64,000 bases of DNA from Caenimonas sedimenti (GCF_007833165.1 NZ_VOBQ01000005.1:144876-208875), one strand, 5' to 3'. Counted from the first letter of the stretch, positions 55,795 to 63,964 are shown. A program made the numbers and translations. Notes: a model not told the origin generated them from the letters alone.

Positions 55795-56271
55795 TCAGCA
55801 GCACGACGATGCCGGCTTGACCGGAATGGCGACCGCCCTGCCCCGCGGAGCACAACAAGCGCCCGCCGGCTCCTGCGCCACCGTCACCGTCACCGGCTCG
55901 CTGAACAGCGGAATGTCCGCCAGCGTATGGAAGTGTTCCCATGCGATGCCCTGCGGATCGGTGATCCAGTGCTTGTCGCTCCGGGCGTAGCAGCAGGACG
56001 TGGCGCCATCGTCGCGCAGTCCGAGCTCCGCCGCCTCGGCGCGAGCCTTGAGCTCGGCGAGCTCCTCCGGCGAGTCGGTCTGGAAACCGAGGTGGTCAAT
56101 GCCCGGCTTGCCGCCACGCGTCGAGATCGCGAAGTTGATGCGAGGATCCTCCAGCATCCACTTGGCGTAATCGGACTCGGCCCGCGCGGGAGTCGCCCCG
56201 AACAGCTTGCTGTAGAAGGCGATGCTCGCCGCGAGGTCTTCGACGTGGGTGTGGATGTGAAAGCGCTTCAT
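55795..56271 (-). CDS. arsI: ArsI-type C-As lyase (VOC dioxygenase family)
   Basis: 158 residues. ArsI cleaves the carbon-arsenic bond of trivalent organoarsenicals such as methylarsenite. Metal ligands by alignment: His5, His60 and Glu112; the vicinal pair Cys93-Cys94 (TSCCYARSDK) that binds the arsenical is present, as is the block DYAKWMLEDPRINFAIS. The C-terminus carries two more Cys pairs (ACC, SSCC). The cadmium-induced CadI group is similar, but the operon favours arsenic. GGAG precedes ATG 56271 by five bases. Confidence 0.82.
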   Translation of the reverse strand: MKRFHIHTHVEDLAASIAFYSKLFGATPARAESDYAKWMLEDPRINFAISTRGGKPGIDHLGFQTDSPEELAELKARAEAAELGLRDDGATSCCYARSDKHWITDPQGIAWEHFHTLADIPLFSEPVTVTVAQEPAGACCAPRGRAVAIPVKPASSCC

Positions 56272-56297
56272 GTGTGCTCCATTTCGTGCAAGGGGGA

Positions 56298-56627
56298 CTA
56301 GCAGGTGCCGCAGGACGAGGCGGCGGCATCGACCGCGCACGCCTCGCCCTGGCAGCAGTTGTCGGTGAGGTAGCGCAGGACGGCGTCCATCCGGTCGAAA
56401 GCCGCCCGGTAGATCAGGTTGCGGCTGGCCCGCTCCTGGGTGACCAGCCCGGCATTCGTGAGCTCCTTCAGGTGGAAGGAAAGTGCGCTCGACGAGATGC
56501 CCAGGCCTTCCGCCATGGTGCTGGGAGTCATGCCCCGCGGCCCGGCGACGACCAGCGCCCGGAACACCTGCAGGCGGATTGGCTGGGCCAATGCCGCCAA
56601 TGCCTTGATGACAAGGGATTCTTCCAT
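56298..56627 (-). CDS. arsR: ArsR-family metalloregulatory repressor
   Basis: 109 residues with a winged helix (MAEGLGISSSALSFHLKELTNAGLVTQERASRNLIYRA). The arsenite-sensing cysteines are at the C-terminus: Cys91, Cys92 and Cys97, as in the Acidithiobacillus-type ArsR, with two more at 106 and 109. First gene of arsR-arsI-arsC-aqpS-GNAT. An inverted repeat covers its start codon, so it is likely autorepressed and released by As(III). Confidence 0.92.
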   Translation of the reverse strand: MEESLVIKALAALAQPIRLQVFRALVVAGPRGMTPSTMAEGLGISSSALSFHLKELTNAGLVTQERASRNLIYRAAFDRMDAVLRYLTDNCCQGEACAVDAAASSCGTC

Positions 56628-56651
56628 ATTTCAAGAATACATGAACTATGG
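56624..56651. promoter_or_regulatory. Probable ArsR operator
   Basis: CCATATTTCA (56624-56633) and TGAACTATGG (56642-56651) form ten-base arms with one mismatch and an eight-base spacer. The core TTCA-n8-TGAA fits ArsR sites. It overlaps the arsR ATG, so repression would block both transcription and loading. Confidence 0.55.
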
Positions 56652-56697
56652 AGACAACGCAAGACCCGCCCGGCGCGGGCCAGCGGTGCAACCCGCC

Positions 56698-57159
56698 TCA
56701 GGCCGTTTCCGCCCCCTGCACCGCCCACAGCAAGGTCTGCTCCAGGCCATCGCGCTCGCGCGTGCGCAGCCACCAGACGGCCCCTTTGCGGATGGCGACG
56801 CTACCGCCTTCGATCCGAAGCAGTTGCGCGAGCGTCTCGCCCAGCACGGGCTGGTGTCCCACGACGAGGACGGCGTGCTTCGCCGACGGCCATTGCGCGG
56901 CCCGCAACACGTCGTCGGGCGTGGCGCCCGGCGCGAGCTCCTCGCGGATCTTGTATTTGCGGCCCAGTGCCAACGCCGTCTGTTCGCAGCGCCGCGCGGG
57001 GCTGGAGAGAATGCGGGTACCTTCCGGCAGGTTGCGGTCCAGCCAGCCGGCGACACGCACCGCCTGCTTTTCGCCGCGGGACGTCAAGGCGCGTTCGAGG
57101 TCGTCCAGGCCATCGCGCTCCTCTTCCGCTTCGGCATGCCGCCAGATGATCAGGTCCAT
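56698..57159 (-). CDS. sixA: Phosphohistidine phosphatase SixA
   Basis: Histidine phosphatase of 153 residues with the RHG-type motif near the N-terminus (IIWRHAEAE), SSPARRCEQTA and the second catalytic His in VVGHQPVL. SixA removes phosphate from phosphohistidine in signalling proteins. ATG 57159 overlaps the last ten bases of ppk, so the two are coupled; PPK itself works through a phosphohistidine. Confidence 0.92.
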   Translation of the reverse strand: MDLIIWRHAEAEEERDGLDDLERALTSRGEKQAVRVAGWLDRNLPEGTRILSSPARRCEQTALALGRKYKIREELAPGATPDDVLRAAQWPSAKHAVLVVGHQPVLGETLAQLLRIEGGSVAIRKGAVWWLRTRERDGLEQTLLWAVQGAETA

Positions 57160-59243
57160 GTCTGCCCTTCCGTTTCCTCGCCCGCGGGGGCGGTGTAGCG
57201 TTCCATCAGCGCGGCTTGCGCGCCGTGGCCCCTGGGCTCGTCCGCACCCTTCACACGCTTGTAGTGGCCGTCCGGTTGCAGGTCCCAGGCATCCCGGTTG
57301 TCGTGCAGGTACGCGACCAGGCATTCGTCGATCAGCCGCTGCCGCAAGTGCGGGTCCGTCACCGGCCAGGCCAGCTCGACCCGGCGCAGCATGTTGCGGT
57401 TCATCCAGTCGGCACTCGACAGGTAAAGGTGCTCCTGGGCCCCCGCGCGGAAATAGAACACGCGCGAATGCTCGAGAAAGCGGCCGATGATGGACCGCAC
57501 GCGGATGTTGTCGGTCAGCCCGGGCACATGCGCGGGCAGCATGCAGGCCCCCCGGATGATGAGGTCGACGCGCGCGCCCTGCCGGCCGGCGCGCACCAGC
57601 GCCTGCATCAGGTTTTCATCGGTGAGCGCGTTCATCTTCAGGACGATGCGGGCGTCGAGCCCCGAGGCGGCCGCGCTGCCCACCAGGTCGATCTGCTCGA
57701 CCAGCCGACGGTGCAGTTGGAAAGGCGCCAGCCAGACGTGGTTCAGGCGCGGCAGCTTGCTCTGGCTGGCCAGGTGCACGAACACCTGCTCGATGTCGGC
57801 CGTCAGCTGCGCATTGGCGGTCAGGTGGCTGATGTCGGTGTAGAGGCGTGCCGTGCGCGGGTTGTAGTTGCCGGTGGAAAGGTGCGCATAGCGCACCAGC
57901 CGCTCGCCCTCGCGGCGGGTGATGAGCAGCATCTTCGCATGCGTCTTCAGGCCCACCACGCCATAGACCACCTGGGCGCCGACCGACTCGAGCATCTCCG
58001 CCCAGTTGATGTTGGCTTCCTCGTCGAAGCGCGCCTTCAGCTCCACCACCACCGTGACTTCCTTGCCGCGGCGCACGGCCTCCCGCAGCAGGTCCATCAT
58101 TTCGGAATCGGCGCCCGCGCGGTAGATGGTCTGCTTGATGGCCAGCACCTGGGGATCCCGCACGGCCTCGCGCAGGAAGGCCAGCACGCCGTCGAAGCTT
58201 TCGAAGGGCTGGTGGATCAGCACGTCGCCATGCTGGAGCTGCTCGAAGATCGACCGTCCAGGCACCAGCTGCCGCGGGTAGCAGGGCCGGTGGGCCGGGA
58301 ACAGCAGCTTGGGCGCGTCGACGAGGTCGATCATCTGCTGCAGCCGCACCAGGTTCACCGGGCCATGCACCCGGTACAACGCCGCCTCCGGCAGCGCAAA
58401 CTGCTTGAGCAGGAAAGCCGACAGGAACTCCGAGCAACCGGCCGAGACTTCCAGCCGCACGGCCTGGCCGTAGTGCCGCTGCTGCAGGCCCAGCCGCAAC
58501 GCCGTTCGCAGGTTGCGCACGTCCTCCTCGTCCACCGCCAGGTCCGAATGGCGGGTGACGCGGAACTGCGAGAACTGCCCGACCTCGCGCCCTGGAAACA
58601 GCAGGTCCAGGTGCGCGCGGATCACGCTGGAGAGCGAAACGAGCAGCGTCCGCTTGCCCGACACCCTGGCCGGCATCGGGATCAGCCGTGGCAGCACGCG
58701 CGGGACCTTGACGATGGCAATCTCGTTCTCGCGGCCAAACGCGTCCTTGCCCGAGAGACGCACGATGAAGTTGAGCGACTTGTTGGCCACCTGCGGAAAC
58801 GGATGCGCGGGATCCAGCCCCACCGGGATCAGCAAGGGCCGCACCTCGCGCTCGAAGTACTCGTGCACCCAGGCCTTCTGCTCGGCATTGCGGTCGCCAT
58901 GGGAGACGATCTCGATGCCCTGCTTCGCGAAAGCCGGCATCAGCTCGTCGTTGTAGAGCGCGTATTGCCGCTCCACCAGGCGGTGGGCGGCGGTGGAAAT
59001 CGCCTCGTGGCTTCGCACGGAGTACGCGCCCTTGTGGTCGCCGGCGGCCGCGGCGATCAGGTGGTTGACCGACCGCACCTCGAAGAATTCGTCGAGATTC
59101 GACGAGACGATCGTCAGGAACCGCAACCGCTCGAGCAGGGGCACCCCCGGGCGGTGCGCCCAGTCGAGCACCCTTTCGTTGAAGGCGAGGATGCTGTGGT
59201 CACGGTCGAGAAAAGGAACCACTGGCGTGGCGGCATCGCACAT
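57150..59243 (-). CDS. ppk: Polyphosphate kinase PPK1
   Basis: Makes polyphosphate from ATP. 697 residues, full length. The autophosphorylated His435 is in LKTHAKM, the second conserved His592 in FLEHSRVFYF, plus LYTDISHLTAN and RIVLKMNAL blocks. ATG 59243 is used; the triplet before it is TTG. Two tandem Pho boxes lie upstream, one of them inside the end of the preceding glycosyltransferase gene. Confidence 0.96.
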   Translation of the reverse strand: MCDAATPVVPFLDRDHSILAFNERVLDWAHRPGVPLLERLRFLTIVSSNLDEFFEVRSVNHLIAAAAGDHKGAYSVRSHEAISTAAHRLVERQYALYNDELMPAFAKQGIEIVSHGDRNAEQKAWVHEYFEREVRPLLIPVGLDPAHPFPQVANKSLNFIVRLSGKDAFGRENEIAIVKVPRVLPRLIPMPARVSGKRTLLVSLSSVIRAHLDLLFPGREVGQFSQFRVTRHSDLAVDEEDVRNLRTALRLGLQQRHYGQAVRLEVSAGCSEFLSAFLLKQFALPEAALYRVHGPVNLVRLQQMIDLVDAPKLLFPAHRPCYPRQLVPGRSIFEQLQHGDVLIHQPFESFDGVLAFLREAVRDPQVLAIKQTIYRAGADSEMMDLLREAVRRGKEVTVVVELKARFDEEANINWAEMLESVGAQVVYGVVGLKTHAKMLLITRREGERLVRYAHLSTGNYNPRTARLYTDISHLTANAQLTADIEQVFVHLASQSKLPRLNHVWLAPFQLHRRLVEQIDLVGSAAASGLDARIVLKMNALTDENLMQALVRAGRQGARVDLIIRGACMLPAHVPGLTDNIRVRSIIGRFLEHSRVFYFRAGAQEHLYLSSADWMNRNMLRRVELAWPVTDPHLRQRLIDECLVAYLHDNRDAWDLQPDGHYKRVKGADEPRGHGAQAALMERYTAPAGEETEGQTWT

Positions 59244-59258
59244 CAAGATGTCAGAACA

Positions 59259-59276
59259 GTGACTGTAGCGTGACAG
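59259..59276 (-). promoter_or_regulatory. Pho box proximal to ppk
   Basis: Minus strand CTGTCACGCTACAGTCAC: first repeat perfect CTGTCAC, second CAGTCAC at an 11-base period. Sixteen bases upstream of the ppk start. Confidence 0.65.
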
Positions 59277-59279
59277 TGT

Positions 59280-60374
59280 TCACCGCGAGGATGACAGTTT
59301 CGTGACAGGCCCGGGCGCAACGGCGTCGCCCAGCAGCGCACCCCGCGCCGGCACCAGATGCCGGGCGAAGAGCGCCGTCGCGTGCTCCCAGCTGAAATCC
59401 AGCGCCCGTTCGCGCGCGTCGTGCCGCGGCGTGGTCAAGGCCTCGAAACAGGCCTTTTGCAAATCGTGGTCCATCGCGCCGCCCAGCCGGCCCGGGCCGC
59501 TGCGCCGCTCACGGCCCAGCACTTCCAGGGGCCCATCCACCGGAAACGCGGCCACGGGTGTGCCGCAGGCCAGCGCTTCGACCATGACCAGGCCGAACGT
59601 GTCGGCATGGCTGGGAAACACCAGCAGGTCGGCCGAACCGTAGAGCTTGGCGAGTTCGTCGCGCGGCAGCAGGCCCACCCAGCGGATGTGCGGATAGCGC
59701 TGCTTCAGGTCCGCCTCCACCGGCCCGACGCCGCAAACGACCTTGCTGCCGGGAAAAGGCATCTTCAGGAAGGTCTCGATGTTCTTCTCGTAAGACACCC
59801 GTCCGACGAACAAGGCCAGCGGCCGCGGCAGCCCCGCCAGCCCGGCGTAGTCGATCGGCACCGGCTGGTACTTGAAGAGATCCGTGTCCACGCCATGGGT
59901 CCAGGGGCGCAGATTGCGGAAGCCGCGCGCTTCCAGCATGGCCAGCACGCTGGGTGTGGGCACCATGACGCCGGACGACGGCGCGTGGAAGTGGCGGAAC
60001 AAGGCATAGCCCCAGTTGACCGGAACGCGGATCGCCGCGTGCGCGATCTCGGGAAACTTGGTGTGGAACGCCGTCGTGAACGCCAGCCGGTTGCGCAGGC
60101 AGTAGCGGCGCGCGGCCCAGCCGAGGGGACCTTCGGTGGCGATGTGGATGGCGTCCGGCCGGAAGGCGTCCAGCCGTTCGGTCACACCGCGTCTCGGGGC
60201 GACGGCCAGGTCGATGCCCTTGTAGCCCGGGCAGGGCCGCGTGCGGAACTGGCCCGGCTGGATCACTTCGACCGTGTGTCCGCCGGCGCCCAGATGGCGC
60301 ACCAGTTCCACCAGCGTCGTCACGACGCCATTGACCTGGGGCAGCCAGGCGTCGGTCACCAATGCGATCTTCAT
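59280..60374 (-). CDS. GT4-family glycosyltransferase, probable glycolipid synthase
   Basis: 364 residues with a GT-B fold. N-terminal MKIALVTDAWLPQVNGVVTTL, central FVGRVSYEKNIETFL, and the donor-site block PSHADTFGLVMVEALACGTPVAAFPV, closest to SqdX/DGD and the Agt glycosyl-diacylglycerol synthases. Beside a PlcP-like enzyme, the likely role is to glycosylate diacylglycerol to replace phospholipid (known for plcP-agt operons in other bacteria; inference here). ATG 60374 overlaps the upstream stop by four bases. Confidence 0.85.
   Translation of the reverse strand: MKIALVTDAWLPQVNGVVTTLVELVRHLGAGGHTVEVIQPGQFRTRPCPGYKGIDLAVAPRRGVTERLDAFRPDAIHIATEGPLGWAARRYCLRNRLAFTTAFHTKFPEIAHAAIRVPVNWGYALFRHFHAPSSGVMVPTPSVLAMLEARGFRNLRPWTHGVDTDLFKYQPVPIDYAGLAGLPRPLALFVGRVSYEKNIETFLKMPFPGSKVVCGVGPVEADLKQRYPHIRWVGLLPRDELAKLYGSADLLVFPSHADTFGLVMVEALACGTPVAAFPVDGPLEVLGRERRSGPGRLGGAMDHDLQKACFEALTTPRHDARERALDFSWEHATALFARHLVPARGALLGDAVAPGPVTKLSSSR
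59291..59308 (-). promoter_or_regulatory. Pho box distal to ppk
   Basis: Minus strand CTGTCACGAAACTGTCAT: the best match to the PhoB consensus in the window, two full CTGTCA repeats. It lies in the last codons of the glycosyltransferase gene, 32 bases from the proximal box (about three helical turns). Confidence 0.75.
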
Positions 60375-61237
60375 GCAGTCTCCGTCGTGATGTGTTCGTG
60401 CTCCGCGCGCTGGCCAGGCTGCGCGCCGGCCCAGTGCAGCAGTTCGAGCCGGCCGTCGAAGTGTTCGACCAGCGCAGTGCGGCTCTCCACCCAGTCGCCG
60501 TCGTTGCAATACAGGACGCCGTCGATCATCCGCATCTCGGCGCGATGGATGTGGCCGCAGACGACGCCATCGTGCCCCCTGCGCTTCGCCTCCTTCGCGA
60601 CGGCCGCCTCGAAGTCCGTCACGTAGTTCAGCGCCTTCTTGACCTTGTGCTTCAGGTAGGCCGAAAGCGACCAGTAAGGCAGGCCGAGCCGGCCGCGCAG
60701 GTGGTTCAGGTGGCGGTTCAGCCGCAGGGTGAATTCATAGAGGTTGTCGCCCACGTAGGCCAGCCATTTGGCGCACTGCACGACCGCGTCGAAATAGTCG
60801 CCATGCACGACCCAGAGTTTCTGGCCCGACGCGGTCACGTGCACGGCTTCCTCCAGCACCTCGATGCCACCGAAATGCTGGTTCACGAACTGGCGCGCGA
60901 ATTCGTCGTGGTTGCCCGGGACGAAGATCACGCGGCAGCCCTTGCGGGCCCGGCGCAGCAGCTTTTGCACCACGTCGTTGTGCGACTGCGGCCAGTACCA
61001 GCGCTTGCGCAGCTGCCAGCCGTCCACGATGTCCCCCACCAGGTAGAGGTGGTCGCTCGGGTGCGTCTTCAGGAAGTCGAGTAGCGGCTCCGCCTGGCAG
61101 CCCGGCGTGCCCAGGTGCAGGTCGGAGATGAAGATGCTGCGGTAGCGGCGGCCCGGCGCGTCGTCGTCGCGTTCGTTTGCCGGGGGGGCGGTCCAGCTGG
61201 GGAGCATGGGCCCGAAGGCGTCGAACGCGGTGCGCAT
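60371..61237 (-). CDS. plcP: Metallophosphoesterase, PlcP/LpxH-like
   Basis: 288 residues. Di-metal motifs in order: SDLHLG, GDIVDGW, GNHDE, VHGDYFD, and CGHIHRAE followed by NDGDWVE. The stretch RWYWPQSHNDVVQKLLRRARKG and HFGGIEVLEEAVH resembles PlcP of Sinorhizobium, which splits phospholipids to diacylglycerol under phosphate starvation; LpxH-like UDP-diacylglucosamine hydrolases are the alternative. ATG 61237 was used; a TTG two codons earlier overlaps the olsB-like stop. Confidence 0.82.
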   Translation of the reverse strand: MRTAFDAFGPMLPSWTAPPANERDDDAPGRRYRSIFISDLHLGTPGCQAEPLLDFLKTHPSDHLYLVGDIVDGWQLRKRWYWPQSHNDVVQKLLRRARKGCRVIFVPGNHDEFARQFVNQHFGGIEVLEEAVHVTASGQKLWVVHGDYFDAVVQCAKWLAYVGDNLYEFTLRLNRHLNHLRGRLGLPYWSLSAYLKHKVKKALNYVTDFEAAVAKEAKRRGHDGVVCGHIHRAEMRMIDGVLYCNDGDWVESRTALVEHFDGRLELLHWAGAQPGQRAEHEHITTETA

Positions 61238-61239
61238 CC

Positions 61240-62061
61240 TCAAGATCCCAGGAAGTGCTTGCGATAGCGGGGCGGCATGTCCTGGATCCGCATCATCATC
61301 GGCAGGTCCGCCGTGTTGAAGTCGGGGTCCCAGGACGGCGGCCCCAGCACCTTGGCACCCAGCCGCAGGTAGCCCTTGATCAGCGCCGGCGGCTCCACGG
61401 GCAAGTCACTGGCGAGTTCAGCCACGGGCAGCGGCAGGCGCGGCATCACCTGGTGCTCGATCGCGGCCAGGTGCGTCCGCGCGACCTGTTGCCAGATGCT
61501 CGCGGCAACGTCGCCGCTCACCACGCCGTTGTGCAGCATCGGGATGCTCGCGCAGCCGATCATCGTGTCCAGGTTGTTGCGCACCATGAACTCCGCGAGC
61601 GCACCCCACAACGCGAGGATGACGCCGCCGTGGCGATGCCCCGGATGCACGCAGCTGCGCCCGAGTTCGACCATGCGTTCCCGCAGGCCGCGCAGGCGCA
61701 CCAGGTCGAACTCCGTGTCGCTGTAGAAGCTGCCGGCGCGCCGGGCCTGCGTGGGTGTCAGCACGCGGTAGGTGCCGATGACCTGGCGCGTGGCGCTGTC
61801 ACGAACGAGCAGGTGTTCACAGTAGTCATCGAACAGGTCGATGTCGTGGCCGGCCAGCGGCGTATCGATGCGCGCGCCCATCTCGCCGACGAAGACGTCG
61901 TGCCTCAGGCGCTGCGCTTCGCGGACTTCGCCCGCATCGCCCGCCCAGCCGACCGTGATGCCGCTTGCGCCCTCCACCATTGGCGAAGAAGGTCGATGAA
62001 CCGACCCCCGAGGGAGAGACACGGGCGAGAGCGGAAAGGTCGGGTTCGGCAGTTCGTTCAT
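61240..62061 (-). CDS. olsB: OlsB-like L-ornithine N(alpha)-acyltransferase (GNAT fold)
   Basis: 273 residues. OlsB transfers a 3-hydroxyacyl group to ornithine, the first step of phosphorus-free ornithine lipids. Motifs: EVREAQRLRHDVFVGEMG, DLFDDYCEHLLVRD, GTYRVLTPTQA, GSFYSDTEFDL, ELGRSCVHPGHR, and IGCASIPM. GGAG stands before ATG 62061. The companion O-acyltransferase OlsA is not in the window. First gene of a coupled operon with the PlcP-like and GT4 genes, with Pho-box-like repeats upstream. Confidence 0.84.
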   Translation of the reverse strand: MNELPNPTFPLSPVSLPRGSVHRPSSPMVEGASGITVGWAGDAGEVREAQRLRHDVFVGEMGARIDTPLAGHDIDLFDDYCEHLLVRDSATRQVIGTYRVLTPTQARRAGSFYSDTEFDLVRLRGLRERMVELGRSCVHPGHRHGGVILALWGALAEFMVRNNLDTMIGCASIPMLHNGVVSGDVAASIWQQVARTHLAAIEHQVMPRLPLPVAELASDLPVEPPALIKGYLRLGAKVLGPPSWDPDFNTADLPMMMRIQDMPPRYRKHFLGS

Positions 62062-62101
62062 GCAGGCTCCTTCGACATGGGAGGGAGTGTGGAAAACCAC
62101 A

Positions 62102-62140
62102 GTGACGCGGTTGTGAAACTTTCGTGGCGGTTCCGTGACC
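62102..62140 (-). promoter_or_regulatory. Pho-box-like repeats upstream of the olsB-like gene
   Basis: Minus strand GTTTCACAACCGCGTCAC (62119-62102) and, one turn pair upstream, GGTCACGGAACCGCCACG (about 62141-62124). Both keep the TCAC-n7-TCAC or CAC rhythm of 11 bases but with more mismatches than the boxes at ppk. About 40 bases from the ATG. Confidence 0.4.
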
Positions 62141-62184
62141 GCCGCTGCCACACGCCTGACTCGGTGCGGCTGTCGAATGACCGG

Positions 62185-62790
62185 ATGTACAAAGGCGAGA
62201 GATTCAACGCATGGGCCCACCTGGTGGGCCTGCTCCTGACCCTGGGCTTCCTCGTCCATGCGGGCGCGGCGGCAAGCCAGGCCGACCGGGTTTCGGCACT
62301 CGGGGTCCTGGTGTTCCTCGCGACGGCGGGCGCCGCGTATTTCGCGTCCATCCTCGCGCACAGCACGCGCGGAGAAGCACAGCGCCGGTGGGTGAAACTG
62401 GACCACTGCGCGATCTTCCTGTTGATCGCGGGCAGCCTCACGCCATTCGCGCTCAGCGCGCCGCGGCAAGCCGAAAATCTCGTCGCCATGGGGCTGGTGT
62501 GGGCCCTCGCCGGCATCGCATTCATGCGGCAGCTTCGCGCGCCGGCCGCATCCCCGGCGGTCCCGCACTACCTCTTGCTGGGCTGGTGCGCCGTGCTCGC
62601 GGCTGCGCCGGTCGCGATGCGCCTGAGCGGTCCGGCCCTGGACTGGTTGCTGGCAGGTGCCGCTTTCTACAGCGTGGGAACGGTGTTCTACCGCAACCCC
62701 CGCGGCTGGGCGCATGCGCACGGCGTCTGGCATCTCTTTGTGGTGGCAGGCACCAGCAGCCACTACGCCGCCGTGTGCCACCTCGCCTGA
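62185..62790 (+). CDS. Hemolysin III / YqfA-family membrane protein
   Basis: 201 residues with seven hydrophobic segments, of the PAQR-like hemolysin III family. The family opening EXFNAWAHLVGLLL and the metal-type residues Ser/His/Asp in ASILAHSTRG...VKLDHCAIFLLIAGSLTPF and the final HGVWHLFVVAGTSSHY are visible. ATG 62185 was chosen by family length. Bacterial members affect membrane energetics; true haemolysis is doubtful. Divergent from the olsB-like gene, sharing its control region. Confidence 0.88.
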   Translation: MYKGERFNAWAHLVGLLLTLGFLVHAGAAASQADRVSALGVLVFLATAGAAYFASILAHSTRGEAQRRWVKLDHCAIFLLIAGSLTPFALSAPRQAENLVAMGLVWALAGIAFMRQLRAPAASPAVPHYLLLGWCAVLAAAPVAMRLSGPALDWLLAGAAFYSVGTVFYRNPRGWAHAHGVWHLFVVAGTSSHYAAVCHLA

Positions 62791-62793
62791 GCC

Positions 62794-63927
62794 TCACATC
62801 GCCGAGCGCGCCGCCACGCCGGTGGCCGGGAAATCCGTGAAGACACCATCCACGCCCAGGCGCAGGTAGTACTCCATTTCCTTCTGCGGATCGGCGAAGC
62901 CATAGCCGCTGGCATCGTTGCGGAAGGTCCAGGTGTGGACGCGCAGGCCCTTCTGGTGCGCCAGCTCGATCACGCCGGTGCTGCCGTCGACCCGCCGGTC
63001 GTTGATCGTCAGCGTGGTGTTGCCGGTGCGCTCGACACCGTCGTTCACGGTCTTGACCAGGTACGGCTTCCAAGGGCCCACGGCGTCCGCGTAGGTCTTG
63101 ACGAAGTCGAGGCCGGTGGACGTGAGCAGGTCGGCGAAAGTGCGCGGGTCACCCTTGACCACGAAGTCGTAGGGCTGGCGGTACGGCGCCACCAGGGACA
63201 TGCTGCCGTCGTTGTTGACGTCGTCCGCATCGATCAGTTGCACCAGCTTGATGTTGGTCTTCGTGTTCAGGTACTGCAGGTTGGAGACCTCGAAGGACTG
63301 GATGAAGACCGGTGCGTCGGCGGAGTTGCCGTAGGCGGCGTGCAGCGCCGCGACCAGCTTGTCCTCGAACACGTTGGCGCCGAAGCCCAGGCCGGCCGCA
63401 TGGAATGTCGAATGCTTGATCTCGGGGTAGATGCCGATGGCGCGGCCCTTGGCGCTCTCGGTCTTGGCGAGCTGGATGACTTCATCGAGCGTGGGGATCG
63501 CGAACTGGCCGTCGAACGCCTTGGAGCGTGCGGCGTTCGACTGGACGGCACGCAGCGTCTTGATCTCGGCCAAAGTGAAGTCGCTGGCGAAGTAGGCGGT
63601 GGTGGCCACGCCGTCCATGGTCCGGGTGGTCTTCCGGCTGGCCGGGAACTTCGCGGCGACGTCGGTCGTGCCATCCAGCATCGGCTCATGCCGCGCGATC
63701 AGCACGCCGTCCTTGGTGAGGACCAGGTCAGGTTCGATGTAGTCGGCACCCTGGCTGATCGCGAGGGCATAGGCTTCCAGGGTGTGCTCGGGCCGCTCGC
63801 CCGAGGCGCCGCGATGGCCGATGACGAGCGGCCGGGCGCCGTCCAGGGTTTTGTAGCCGTTGTCGCTGCCGCCGCAGGCCTGGAGCAGCGCGAGGGCTGC
63901 CGTGACGAAGAGGATCCGGATGTTCAT
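62794..63927 (-). CDS. glpQ: Glycerophosphodiester phosphodiesterase, lipoprotein form (GlpQ-like)
   Basis: Hydrolyses glycerophosphodiesters from degraded phospholipids to glycerol-3-phosphate. 377 residues. Signal ends with a lipobox (LLQAC, Cys18). Catalytic motifs: GHRGASGERPEHTLEAY, EPDLVLTKDGVLIARHEP, and PEIKHSTF; C-terminal DGVFTDFPATG. In many bacteria glpQ/ugpQ belongs to the Pho regulon. ATG 63927. It ends three bases from the convergent hemolysin III gene. Confidence 0.94.
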   Translation of the reverse strand: MNIRILFVTAALALLQACGGSDNGYKTLDGARPLVIGHRGASGERPEHTLEAYALAISQGADYIEPDLVLTKDGVLIARHEPMLDGTTDVAAKFPASRKTTRTMDGVATTAYFASDFTLAEIKTLRAVQSNAARSKAFDGQFAIPTLDEVIQLAKTESAKGRAIGIYPEIKHSTFHAAGLGFGANVFEDKLVAALHAAYGNSADAPVFIQSFEVSNLQYLNTKTNIKLVQLIDADDVNNDGSMSLVAPYRQPYDFVVKGDPRTFADLLTSTGLDFVKTYADAVGPWKPYLVKTVNDGVERTGNTTLTINDRRVDGSTGVIELAHQKGLRVHTWTFRNDASGYGFADPQKEMEYYLRLGVDGVFTDFPATGVAARSAM

Positions 63928-63941
63928 GCTGTTGGAGTTGT

Positions 63942-63964
63942 GGCGCCCGCGCGCTGCGGGCGCC
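63942..63964. promoter_or_regulatory. Hairpin in the glpQ leader
   Basis: GGCGCCCGC (63942-63950), five-base loop, GCGGGCGCC (63956-63964): a perfect nine-base stem ending 15 bases before the glpQ start codon. It could affect ribosome loading or be the tail of an upstream transcript's terminator. TGTCATA at 63993-63999 (minus strand, reading GTGTCATAG) may be half of a Pho box cut by the window edge. Confidence 0.4.

Noticed and set aside
61240..62061. Hemolysin-type or autoinducer synthase function for the GNAT protein
   Set aside because: OlsB relatives are often labelled hemolysin and share a fold with LuxI, but the ELGRSCV and CASIPM blocks and lipid-gene neighbours fit OlsB better.
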